Positions 1-5,627 of a DNA stretch of 5,627 nt are shown here, piece after piece. The notes under the pieces were generated by a model. That model was not told where the DNA came from. It did no database searches and worked only from the letters and a program-made list of their open reading frames with translations. This DNA is from an uncultured Rhodobacter sp. (GTDB lineage: Bacteria > Pseudomonadota > Alphaproteobacteria > Rhodobacterales > Rhodobacteraceae): NCBI GenBank assembly GCA_937901435.1, contig CALGTJ010000099.1, positions 1 to 5,627 on the forward strand. The letters are read 5' to 3'. Both the position numbers and the translations under genes were made by a program. Position 1 is the first letter of the stretch, and each line of letters starts with the position of its first letter.

Positions 1-2
1 AA

Positions 3-749
3 CCTTTAAAACTGTCCTCGGCGGGGATGCGATTGCTGAAACTGGCGGAAAAGATCCTGCCAGAACTTGAGGCGCTGGAGGAAGATTTTCGCAATCTGCA
101 AACCGGCAAATCCGGGCGGCTGCATATCGCGATTGAATGTCATGCCTGTTTTGAATGGTTGTTTCCGGTGCTGGAACTGTTTCGCAAGGCCTGGCCCGAC
201 GTGGATGTGGATATTCGCCCCGGTCTGGCCTTTGACGCACTGCCCGCCTTGCAGCGCGAAGAGGTGGATCTGGTGGTCTCGTCTGACCCGGAGGATCTTC
301 AGGATATTGAATTTACGCCCCTCTTTGACTATGAACCCGTCTTTGTCGCTGCCGCCCAGCATCCGCTGGCGCAGAAAGAGTTCGTGGTGGCCGAGGATTT
401 TCGTGACGAGACGCTGATCACCTATCCGGTGGAACGCGCACGTCTGGATATTTTTTCGCAACTGCTGACCCCCGCCAAGGTCGAGCCGCGCGGGATCAGG
501 CAGGTGGAACTGACGGCGGTGATTCTGCTGCTGGTGGCCTCTAACCGAGGGGTCGCGGTGCTGCCCGATTGGGTGGTGCGCGAGGTGAAATACCACTCGG
601 ACTATGTGACGCGGCGGATCACGGAAAAGGGCCTGACCCGGCGTCTTTATGCGGCGACACGGGATGTGGATACGGCCAAGCCCTTTATGGCGCATCTTTT
701 GCGGCTGGCGCGGACTGAACCGGTGAAGTTGCAGCGTGGATCAAACTAA
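3..749 (+). CDS. metR: MetR-like LysR-family transcriptional regulator, N-terminus cut off by the window edge
   Basis: This is the C-terminal part of a LysR-type regulator, about 248 residues, open from the left edge to a TAA at 747-749. It matches Escherichia coli MetR along its length by eye: IAIECHACFEWL (MetR IAIECHSCIQWL), then TFDPQPAL/AFDALPAL, YPVERARLDIF (YPVQRSRLDVW), LPDWVV (LPHWVV) and RLYAATRD (RLYAAVRD). By that alignment the window starts near family residue 55, so the winged helix-turn-helix is missing and the linker helix plus the whole effector-binding domain are present. The ATG at 27 is internal, not a start, because the frame upstream (PLKLSSAG) aligns to the linker region. 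In enterobacteria MetR is a cytoplasmic activator of methionine synthase genes with homocysteine as co-effector. Whether the same targets apply here is inference, and the usual partner gene would lie to the left. The identity is strong because the match extends beyond generic LysR features. Confidence 0.9.
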   Translation, partial: PLKLSSAGMRLLKLAEKILPELEALEEDFRNLQTGKSGRLHIAIECHACFEWLFPVLELFRKAWPDVDVDIRPGLAFDALPALQREEVDLVVSSDPEDLQDIEFTPLFDYEPVFVAAAQHPLAQKEFVVAEDFRDETLITYPVERARLDIFSQLLTPAKVEPRGIRQVELTAVILLLVASNRGVAVLPDWVVREVKYHSDYVTRRITEKGLTRRLYAATRDVDTAKPFMAHLLRLARTEPVKLQRGSN

Positions 750-786
750 GAGGATTGTGCGCCTTGCAGCGCGCTTTGTTGGTGTG

Positions 787-830
787 TTGGGGCTCTGCCC
801 CAAACCCCATAGTATTTTTTCCAAGATGAA
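787..830 (+). repeat. Conserved Rhodobacterales-type intergenic element with hairpin and T-run, probable metR terminator
   Basis: The element starts 37 bases after the metR stop. TTGGGGC (787-793) pairs with GCCCCAA (797-803) around a TCT loop. A second CCCC at 805-808 can pair instead with the same GGGG, forming TGGGG/CCCCA (788-792/805-809) and bringing the stem close to the T-run at 815-820. The block ends with CCAAGATGAA (821-830). From memory, closely similar blocks (GGGGCTCTGCCCC, then ACCCC, then GTATTTTT, then AAGATGAA) recur between genes in many Rhodobacterales genomes; I could not run that search here. Position and structure suit a transcription terminator for metR, though a wider role is open. 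Repeat family membership is remembered knowledge; the hairpin and T-run are seen directly. Confidence 0.6.
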
Positions 831-911
831 ACTGGCAGCCTGTGTGTGCCCGGATCCGCAGTTGCGGCTTGGCAAGGGGGGGCGGTTGGCATAAGACGCG
901 CCTCTGACGAC

Positions 912-927
912 AGGAGCGGATGTGATG
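912..927 (+). promoter_or_regulatory. suhB ribosome binding site and start region with an overlapping start-stop pair
   Basis: AGGAG at 912-916 is a good Shine-Dalgarno match. Three candidate starts follow: ATG at 920-922, which reads straight into TGA at 923-925; GTG at 922-924; and ATG at 925-927. The last two are in the suhB frame. The ATG at 925 sits 8 bases after AGGAG, close to the ideal spacing, while GTG at 922 sits 5 bases away. The TGA of the one-codon frame overlaps the ATG at 925 (TGATG). Confidence 0.65.
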
Positions 928-1713
928 CAAGGCAGTGCCAACCTCAACCTAATGATCAAAGCAGCGCGCGCGGCAGGGCGGTCGCTGGTGAAGGATTTTC
1001 GCGAGGTCGAGAATCTTCAGGTGTCAATGAAGGGCGCGGGTGATTTTGTCAGCCGGGCGGACATTGCCGCTGAAAAGATCATTCGTGACGAGTTGCTGGG
1101 GGCGCGGCCCAGTTATGGCTGGCTGGCAGAGGAAGGTGGCGAGATCGATGGGGTAGACCCGACACGGCGCTGGCTTGTCGATCCGCTCGATGGCACCACG
1201 AATTTTCTGCATGGCTTGCCCCATTGGTCGGTTTCGATCGCGCTGGAGCACAAGGGAGAGATCGTTTCGGCGGTGGTTTTTGATCCGGCCAAGGACGAGA
1301 TGTTCATTGCTGAAAAAGGGCAGGGTGCGTGGATGAACCAATCGCGTCTGCGGGTGTCGGGGCGCAACAAGATGATAGAGTGTCTGTTTGGTACCGGCCT
1401 GCCCAATGGTGTGGGTGGCGATTTGCCTGCGACAATTCGGGATCTGGGCCGCTTGTTGCCAGCCTGTGCAGGCGTGCGTCGGTTCGGTTCGGCCGCGCTG
1501 GATATGACCTATGTGGCGGCGGGCCGTTATGACGGGTTTTGGGAGCGTACCGTCAATTCCTGGGACATTGCGGCGGGCATCTTGATCGTGCGCGAAGCAG
1601 GTGGATTTGTTGAATCTTTGGTTCCGGGAAACAATCCGGTGGAATCGGGGTCTTTGATCGCTGCAAACGAGAGAATTTTCGACAGTTTCTCTGGAATTCT
1701 ACGGCAAAGGTAA
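925..1713 (+). CDS. suhB: Inositol monophosphatase family protein (SuhB type)
   Basis: The 262-residue product has the usual length for the family (about 260-270) and all its metal-site motifs. GDFVSRAD lies at residues 39-46; the metal-binding Glu is in LAEEGG (67-72); WLVDPLDGTTNFLHG (83-97) is the main signature, with Asp86 and Asp89; and SWDIAAG (212-218) supplies the last metal-binding Asp214. Members hydrolyse inositol-1-phosphate and related phosphate monoesters with Mg2+ in the cytoplasm. E. coli SuhB also binds the ribosomal RNA antitermination complex, and which role matters here cannot be told. The ATG at 925 is preferred over the in-frame GTG at 922 because of spacing to AGGAG; an in-frame TAA at 892-894 rules out a longer protein. 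The preceding terminator-like element suggests transcription separate from metR. A CysQ-like phosphatase is less likely from the overall sequence. Confidence 0.92.
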   Translation: MQGSANLNLMIKAARAAGRSLVKDFREVENLQVSMKGAGDFVSRADIAAEKIIRDELLGARPSYGWLAEEGGEIDGVDPTRRWLVDPLDGTTNFLHGLPHWSVSIALEHKGEIVSAVVFDPAKDEMFIAEKGQGAWMNQSRLRVSGRNKMIECLFGTGLPNGVGGDLPATIRDLGRLLPACAGVRRFGSAALDMTYVAAGRYDGFWERTVNSWDIAAGILIVREAGGFVESLVPGNNPVESGSLIAANERIFDSFSGILRQR

Positions 1714-1777
1714 CCCAACGGCATCTTGCTAAATCTTTGCCACATTTCTGCCAAAAACGCCCGTCAGGTGTGGCCGC

Positions 1778-1984
1778 ATGAAAAGCATCACACATATCAA
1801 ATCCTGTCTGGCAAAATTTGCCACAGGCGAGTCGGGCGCCGTAACGGTTGACTGGGTCGTTCTTACCGCCGCGGTTGTCGGTCTGGTTTCGTCCATCTTT
1901 TTGACTTTGGGAAATGATGCTGCGGATTATAGCCGCGAAATCGGGACCTATATGTCAAGTCAGGGGATCAAGACGACATATTGA
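1778..1984 (+). CDS. Small Flp-pilin-like membrane protein with a variant prepilin motif
   Basis: This 68-residue protein has a basic, polar N-terminus (MKSITHIKSCLAKF), then GESG followed by AVTVDW at 21-26, a hydrophobic stretch at about 27-43 (WVVLTAAVVGLVSSIF and on), and a short polar tail ending in TTY. This is the architecture of Flp/type IVb pilins: prepilin peptidase cuts after a Gly, and the mature protein begins with a few residues, then Glu-Tyr at +5/+6, then a membrane helix. Here cleavage after Gly20 would leave 48 residues with Asp25-Trp26 at +5/+6 instead of Glu-Tyr. Similar small proteins with an AVTVDWVVL segment are, as I recall, common in Rhodobacteraceae, usually hypothetical. 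The ATG has a modest AGGTG 7 bases upstream (1766-1770). The gene begins 64 bases after suhB on the same strand, with no clear terminator between them. No tad assembly genes are in the window. That it is a real small gene is fairly likely; a pilin role is inference. Confidence 0.75.
   Translation: MKSITHIKSCLAKFATGESGAVTVDWVVLTAAVVGLVSSIFLTLGNDAADYSREIGTYMSSQGIKTTY
1803..1827. other. Imperfect palindrome inside the 5' part of the pilin-like gene
   Basis: CCTGT (1803-1807) and GGCAAA (1810-1815) mirror TTTGCC (1817-1822) and ACAGG (1823-1827). That is 11 paired positions around a central A, with only C1808-T1809 unpaired. TTTGCCACA occurs in this palindrome (1817-1825) and again at 1736-1744 upstream of the gene. 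It could be a protein-binding site or an RNA hairpin early in the message, or simply chance within coding sequence. Confidence 0.4.
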
Positions 1985-1986
1985 TC

Positions 1987-2015
1987 TTGGTCACGTTGGT
2001 TTTGGTCACTTTGGC
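1987..2015 (+). repeat. Two-copy 15-base tandem repeat after the pilin-like gene
   Basis: TTGGTCACGTTGGT (1987-2000) and TTGGTCACTTTGGC (2002-2015) differ at two positions and are offset by 15 bases, a multiple of three. In the frame starting with TTG at 1981 this reads ILVTLVLVTLAMAG and ends at a TAA (2026-2028), resembling the core of a secretion signal. There is no ATG upstream in that frame, and the nearest SD-like AGGGG (1962-1966) is 14 bases from the TTG, so I do not call a gene. It may be slippage or the remnant of a small secreted or membrane protein gene. Confidence 0.4.
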
Positions 2016-2092
2016 CATGGCAGGGTAAGTCAGAGGTGTCTGCGGCGTGCGCTTGGCCGGCGCGTCGACCGGAGGCCGTTCATACAGAGACC

Positions 2093-2118
2093 AAAGCGCC
2101 ATTGATCTGGCGCTTTTT
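2093..2118 (+). terminator. Rho-independent-type terminator between convergent genes
   Basis: AAAGCGCC (2093-2100) pairs perfectly with GGCGCTTT (2109-2116) around the 8-base loop ATTGATCT, and T2114-2118 follows the GC-rich core. It lies 109 bases after the pilin-like gene and 25 bases beyond the end of the oppositely oriented rhomboid gene. On the minus strand the stem is followed by only three Ts, so it should work best for plus-strand transcripts and could act weakly in both directions. Confidence 0.65.
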
Positions 2119-2142
2119 GCCGTTTTGGCAGGGTCACTTATG

Positions 2143-2889
2143 TCACTTGCGCCGGATGACCTTTGGGATGCTACTCGATCCAAAATCATATTCGGCCTTT
2201 GGATGATCGGGGTGTCCTTCGGTGCGATCCCAATAGGACGGTCCTCCAAGGCGCAGCCAGAGCGGAATGATCAGAAGCAGACCGACCAGAAACCCGCCGA
2301 TATGCGCCCAATAGGCCACGCCCCCCATGTCGGGGTTGGCGCCGATGCCGTTGGACAACTGGATCGCGAACCAGACGCCCAGCATGATCCAGGCCGGGAC
2401 CGGCCAGATCTTGAAGAACACAACAAAGATAAACAGCACATCCACCTTGGCCTTGGGATAGAGCAGTAGATACCCCCCCATCACCCCGGCAATCGCACCA
2501 GAGGCTCCGACGGTGGGCACGACCGAATAAGGGGCGGCGAGCACGTGGATGACCCCCGCGCCGATGCCGCTGGCAAGGTAAAAGAGCGCGAATTTCACAT
2601 GTCCCAGATCTTCTTCCAGATTGTCACCGAAGATCCACAGGAACAGCATATTACCCGCCAGATGCATAAACCCGCCATGCAGGAACATCGAGGTGACCAG
2701 ACCGTGGATATTGCGCCCGTCTGTGACATTCTCGGGGATCAGGGCCCAGTCGAAATAAAACTGGTACAGCGCCCGCTCATCGCTGAACAGGGGCCAATAG
2801 ATCAGGAATACCACCACGTTGACCGCAATCAGGATGCGCGTGACGTAGGGTGTTTTCTCGGACGGGTTGTGATCACGAATTGGAAACAT
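2143..2889 (-). CDS. Rhomboid-family intramembrane serine protease
   Basis: The 248-residue multi-pass membrane protein carries the rhomboid signature. FLHGGFMHLAGN lies at residues 69-80, with the conserved HxxxGN-type motif in the second membrane helix. GASG at 128-131 holds the nucleophile Ser130, and AYWAHIGGFLVG (about 192-203) holds the partner His196, giving the Ser-His dyad. About six hydrophobic segments are visible, and the soluble tail ends in VIRRK. Rhomboids cleave other membrane proteins in or near the bilayer; the substrate is unknown. I chose the ATG at 2889 (protein start MFPIRDHNPSEKTPYVT) because, as I recall, family members in this order begin this way. A TTG at 2925 would add 12 residues without a visible ribosome binding site, but the ATG also lacks one. 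The gene follows putA on the same strand after 76 bases, so cotranscription is possible. No frame damage is seen and all catalytic residues are present. Confidence 0.92.
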   Translation of the reverse strand: MFPIRDHNPSEKTPYVTRILIAVNVVVFLIYWPLFSDERALYQFYFDWALIPENVTDGRNIHGLVTSMFLHGGFMHLAGNMLFLWIFGDNLEEDLGHVKFALFYLASGIGAGVIHVLAAPYSVVPTVGASGAIAGVMGGYLLLYPKAKVDVLFIFVVFFKIWPVPAWIMLGVWFAIQLSNGIGANPDMGGVAYWAHIGGFLVGLLLIIPLWLRLGGPSYWDRTEGHPDHPKAEYDFGSSSIPKVIRRK

Positions 2890-2890
2890 G

Positions 2891-2912
2891 CCCGCAGCTT
2901 TTGCGCTGCGGG
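2891..2912 (-). promoter_or_regulatory. Hairpin immediately upstream of the rhomboid ATG
   Basis: CCCGCAGC (2891-2898) pairs perfectly with GCTGCGGG (2905-2912) around TTTTGC. On the minus strand this stem ends one base before the ATG at 2889, where a ribosome binding site would be expected and none is visible. On that strand TTGACC (2925-2920) resembles a -35 box, but no good -10 follows at the right distance. If translation really starts at the TTG at 2925, the hairpin is simply coding sequence. Confidence 0.4.
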
Positions 2913-2965
2913 GCGGAAAGGTCAAGTGACGAGTGCTGTCATTTGGCGTGTATTTTAACCGGGCC

Positions 2966-5627
2966 TCAGGGACCGGCCACCTCAGCCAGCAGATCGGCGT
3001 TCCCGCCAGAGGCTGTGGTGTCGATGCAAAGGTGCCGCTCCAGCAGGACGTCGCAGGGTTCCAGCCCGCCAGTGATCAGGGGCAGGATCGCGCCGTCGCG
3101 GGTTGCAAGCGCCTGTGCCATGCTGCGCGCGCTTGCATCCTCGCCCCACCAAATCGCCCCGGCAAAGCCTTTGAGTTGCGTCAGGGCTTCGGTCGGCAGG
3201 CCATCGGCGGGCACGGCGGTGCCGCCCATGCCAGTGACCGCGTGAACCTGCCGCGCTGTCGCCTCGGCCCCGGGGCCAAGGCAGAGGAACGGCGCGCGCG
3301 AAAAGCGGCTGAGGCGGTTGGATTCGCCTGTGGCACCGGGCAGGATCACGGTATCGACGGGCTTGTCGTTGACTTTGGCGTTGTTCAGGCGCGTTTGGAC
3401 CTCTGTGGGATCCGCTGGCTTGGATGTGGCCTGCATATAGCGCAGGCGGGATGCCCCGGAAAAGCGGGTAAGATAGTCAGGGCCGCCTGCCTTGGGACCA
3501 GTCCCGGAAAGCCCTTCTCCGCCAAAGGGTTGGCTGCCGACAATTGCCCCGATCTGGTTGCGGTTGACGTAGATATTGCCGACGGGCAGGTGTTCGACGA
3601 TATGCTGCACACGGTCGTCGATGCGGGTGTGCAGCCCGAAGGTCAGACCATAGCCGGACGCGGCGATATCGGTTGTGACCTTGTCCAGATCGTCGGATTT
3701 GAAGGTCGCGATATGCAGGACGGGGCCGAAAACCTCGCGGTCCAGATCCTTGATGCCGCTGACCGCGATCACGCTGGGGGCGACGAAATGGCCGTGCTCT
3801 GGCAGAGCCATGGTTTTGAGCAGGCGACCCTCTGCCTCTGCCACGTCCACATAGGATTGGATGGCGGCACGCGCTTGATCGTCAATCACGGGACCCACAT
3901 CGGTGGACAACTGCCAGGGAGAGCCAAGGGTCAACGCCTCCATCGCGCCGTAGAGCATCGTTTTGAAATCCTTGGCGATATCTTCCTGCACGTAGAGACA
4001 GCGCAGGGCCGAGCAGCGCTGGCCCGCCGATTGAAAGGCCGATTGCACCACATCGCGCACGGCCTGCTCTGGCAGGGCGGTGGAATCCACAATCATCGCG
4101 TTGATCCCGCCGGTTTCTGCGATCAGCGGCGCGCTGGGGTCCATATGCTGCGCCATGGCGCGCCGGATCGCCTGTGCGGTTGCGGTTGAGCCGGTAAAGG
4201 CCACGCCTGCCACACGCGGATCAGAGGTCAGCGCCGCACCAATGTCACCGCCACCGGGCAGCAGTTGCAGCACCTCAAGCGGCACACCAGCCTCATGCAT
4301 CAGGATGACGGCGGCATGGGCGATAAAGGGGGTCTGTTGCGCAGGTTTCGCCAGCACACCATTGCCGCACGCCAAAGCGCCGGCGATTTGCCCGGTGAAG
4401 ATGGCCAGCGGAAAGTTCCACGGAGAGATACAGGTGAAAAGACCCCGTGCCGCACGATCGTTGATTTGCGCCCGCGCCGCATAGTAGCGCAGGAAATCAA
4501 CTGCTTCGCGCAACTCTCCGACACAATCGGGCAGGCTTTTACCGGCCTCGCGGGTGAGCATCGCAAAAAGCTTGGCAAAGTTCGCCTCGTAGAGATCGGC
4601 AACCGCGTTGAGGATGCGCGCGCGTTCTTCGACGGGCGCGTCCCATCGTGTGGCGACCGACAGGGCCGCATCCACATCCGCTTGCGTAGCATCCTGACAA
4701 TGCCCGACGATCTGATCAGGGTGGGCGGGGTCAAAACGTTCGATTGCGCCTTCGGTGCTGGTCAGTTCGGTGGCAATGAGGGGGCGGGCATAAAACAGCG
4801 TCTCGGCATAGGGCGCGCGCGCGGCCTCGATGGCCTCAAGTTCCGGTAAATGCGCGATATCCCAGCCTTTTGAATTCTGCCGCTCTGGCGCATATAGATC
4901 TGGCCCGCGGGGCAGAGTATACCCCGGCAAGGCGGCAAAGGGATCGGCGGCAACCACCTCTGGGGCTACCTCGACATCGACGATCTGGTTGACGAAAGAG
5001 CTGTTCGCCCCGTTTTCCAGCAAACGCCGCACAAGATAGGCCAACAAGTCGCGATGCGCCCCCACAGGCGCGTAAATCCGGCAACTGCGGCCCTTGTCGG
5101 CCATGACCAATTCATGCAGACGGTCGCCCATGCCGTGAAGCTTTTGAAACTCGAAATCGCGGTGGGCGATCTGCATGCTCTCGGCCATTTCAAGGATCGC
5201 GGCCGCCGTATGGGCGTTGTGTGTGGCAAACTGCGGATAGACCCGGTCGGTCAGCCCCAGCAGCTTGCGCGCATTGGCGATATAGCTGAAATCGGTGGTG
5301 GTTTTCTGGGTGAACACCGGAAAGCCCTCGACCCCGATGACCTGCGCGTGCTTGATTTCCGTATCCCAATACGCGCCCTTGACCAGCCGCAGCATGACGC
5401 GCCGGTTCAGCCCTTCGGCCAGCGCGTGAAACCAGTCGATCACTGCCCCGGCGCGCTGCCCATAGGCCTGCACCACGATGCCGAACCCGTCCCAGCCTGC
5501 AAGGCTGTCATCGCTGAGAACCCGTTCGATCACGTCCAGCGACAGACCCAGCCGATCCGCCTCTTCGGCGTCGATCGACAGGCCCATATTGCCTGCCTTG
5601 GCGCGCTGGGCCAGATCAAGAACGCGC
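2966..5627 (-). CDS. putA: Bifunctional proline dehydrogenase / L-glutamate-gamma-semialdehyde dehydrogenase PutA, N-terminus cut off by the window edge
   Basis: The frame is open from the right edge to a TGA (2968-2966), giving 886 residues with the N-terminus missing. The ATG at 5587 is internal: the residues before it (LAQRAKAGN) continue the PutA proline dehydrogenase barrel. Counting from that Met, barrel motifs are LRLVKGAYWD (67-75), YPQFATHNAHT (117-127) and the substrate-binding YLVRRLLEN (184-192). The aldehyde dehydrogenase half has SPWNFPLA (388-395), FTGST (464-468), ETGG with catalytic Glu491, GQRCS with catalytic Cys525, EVFGP (618-622) and QPFGGEGLSGTGPKAGG (686-702). Residues after about 720 form an extra domain ending in RHLCIDTTASGGNADLL (851-867), a motif shared by longer PutAs. 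PutA oxidises proline with FAD to pyrroline carboxylate, channels it, and oxidises the semialdehyde with NAD+ to glutamate at the membrane. Whether it carries an N-terminal DNA-binding domain cannot be seen. All key residues are intact. Confidence 0.97.
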   Translation of the reverse strand, partial: RVLDLAQRAKAGNMGLSIDAEEADRLGLSLDVIERVLSDDSLAGWDGFGIVVQAYGQRAGAVIDWFHALAEGLNRRVMLRLVKGAYWDTEIKHAQVIGVEGFPVFTQKTTTDFSYIANARKLLGLTDRVYPQFATHNAHTAAAILEMAESMQIAHRDFEFQKLHGMGDRLHELVMADKGRSCRIYAPVGAHRDLLAYLVRRLLENGANSSFVNQIVDVEVAPEVVAADPFAALPGYTLPRGPDLYAPERQNSKGWDIAHLPELEAIEAARAPYAETLFYARPLIATELTSTEGAIERFDPAHPDQIVGHCQDATQADVDAALSVATRWDAPVEERARILNAVADLYEANFAKLFAMLTREAGKSLPDCVGELREAVDFLRYYAARAQINDRAARGLFTCISPWNFPLAIFTGQIAGALACGNGVLAKPAQQTPFIAHAAVILMHEAGVPLEVLQLLPGGGDIGAALTSDPRVAGVAFTGSTATAQAIRRAMAQHMDPSAPLIAETGGINAMIVDSTALPEQAVRDVVQSAFQSAGQRCSALRCLYVQEDIAKDFKTMLYGAMEALTLGSPWQLSTDVGPVIDDQARAAIQSYVDVAEAEGRLLKTMALPEHGHFVAPSVIAVSGIKDLDREVFGPVLHIATFKSDDLDKVTTDIAASGYGLTFGLHTRIDDRVQHIVEHLPVGNIYVNRNQIGAIVGSQPFGGEGLSGTGPKAGGPDYLTRFSGASRLRYMQATSKPADPTEVQTRLNNAKVNDKPVDTVILPGATGESNRLSRFSRAPFLCLGPGAEATARQVHAVTGMGGTAVPADGLPTEALTQLKGFAGAIWWGEDASARSMAQALATRDGAILPLITGGLEPCDVLLERHLCIDTTASGGNADLLAEVAGP

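Noticed and set aside
6..695. A 229-codon open frame on the minus strand antisense to metR
   Set aside because: It mirrors the conserved MetR frame, is rich in His, Gln and Arg as shadows are, and resembles no family I know.
869..895. Possible suhB promoter: TTGGCA (869-874) and CATAAG (890-895)
   Set aside because: The 15-base spacing is short and the -10 box matches poorly; alphaproteobacterial promoters are hard to call by eye, so it is not listed as a feature.
2133..2148. Direct repeat GTCACTT-AT-GTCACTT at the end of the rhomboid gene
   Set aside because: It is only 7 bases long, spans the stop codon region and has no further copies at a regular spacing, so chance is the simplest explanation.
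1968..2249. A 93-codon minus-strand frame across the convergent region
   Set aside because: It overlaps the 3' end of the rhomboid gene in another frame, runs through the terminator hairpin, and shows no domain, signal or ribosome binding site.
2047..2469. A 140-codon plus-strand frame starting in the convergent region
   Set aside because: Most of it is antisense to the rhomboid gene and its sequence has the His/Asp/Gln-rich look of a shadow frame; it also runs through the terminator hairpin.
2933..4189. A 418-codon open frame on the plus strand antisense to putA
   Set aside because: It lies wholly opposite a well-supported putA frame, has no recognisable domain, and has a composition (Gly, Arg, Ala, Cys-rich) typical of the shadow of GC-rich coding sequence.
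1..5627. tRNA or rRNA genes, CRISPR arrays, insertion sequences, phage or defence genes
   Set aside because: I looked for cloverleaf-like segments, regularly spaced repeats, transposase or nuclease motifs and found none; the window is filled by five housekeeping-type or conserved genes with short gaps.

Overview
The window looks like chromosome of an alphaproteobacterium of the order Rhodobacterales (Roseobacter/Rhodobacter type). The basis is GC-rich coding sequence, protein sequences that resemble that group, and a short intergenic element at about 787-830 of a kind I remember as scattered through Rhodobacterales genomes. The genus cannot be fixed from the sequence alone.

Layout: three genes on the plus strand face two genes on the minus strand. 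Plus strand: the 3' part of a metR-like LysR regulator gene (3-749), a 172-base spacer carrying the repeat/terminator-like element, an inositol monophosphatase family gene of the SuhB type (925-1713), and a 68-codon gene for a small Flp-pilin-like membrane protein (1778-1984). Minus strand, read from the right edge inward: a long 5'-truncated gene for the bifunctional proline catabolic enzyme PutA (5627-2966), then 76 bases downstream a rhomboid-family intramembrane protease gene (2889-2143). The two groups converge at about 1985-2142, where a hairpin with a T-run (2093-2118) looks like the main plus-strand terminator. No stretch longer than 300 bases lacks a gene.

Functions: MetR is the homocysteine-responsive regulator of methionine biosynthesis, although its DNA-binding domain lies outside the window. 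SuhB-type proteins hydrolyse inositol phosphates and in some bacteria also act in ribosomal RNA transcription and processing. PutA oxidises proline to glutamate. The rhomboid cuts membrane proteins within or near the bilayer. These look like independent housekeeping functions side by side rather than one pathway. The only possible operon pairs are suhB with the pilin-like gene and putA with the rhomboid gene.

I found no convincing new multi-gene system. The most interesting points are: the pilin-like protein, whose prepilin-type cleavage motif has Asp-Trp where Flp pilins have Glu-Tyr; the palindrome inside its 5' coding region; the translation start regions of suhB (a start-stop codon pair overlapping the true start) and of the rhomboid gene (a hairpin against the ATG with no visible ribosome binding site); and the conserved intergenic element after metR.
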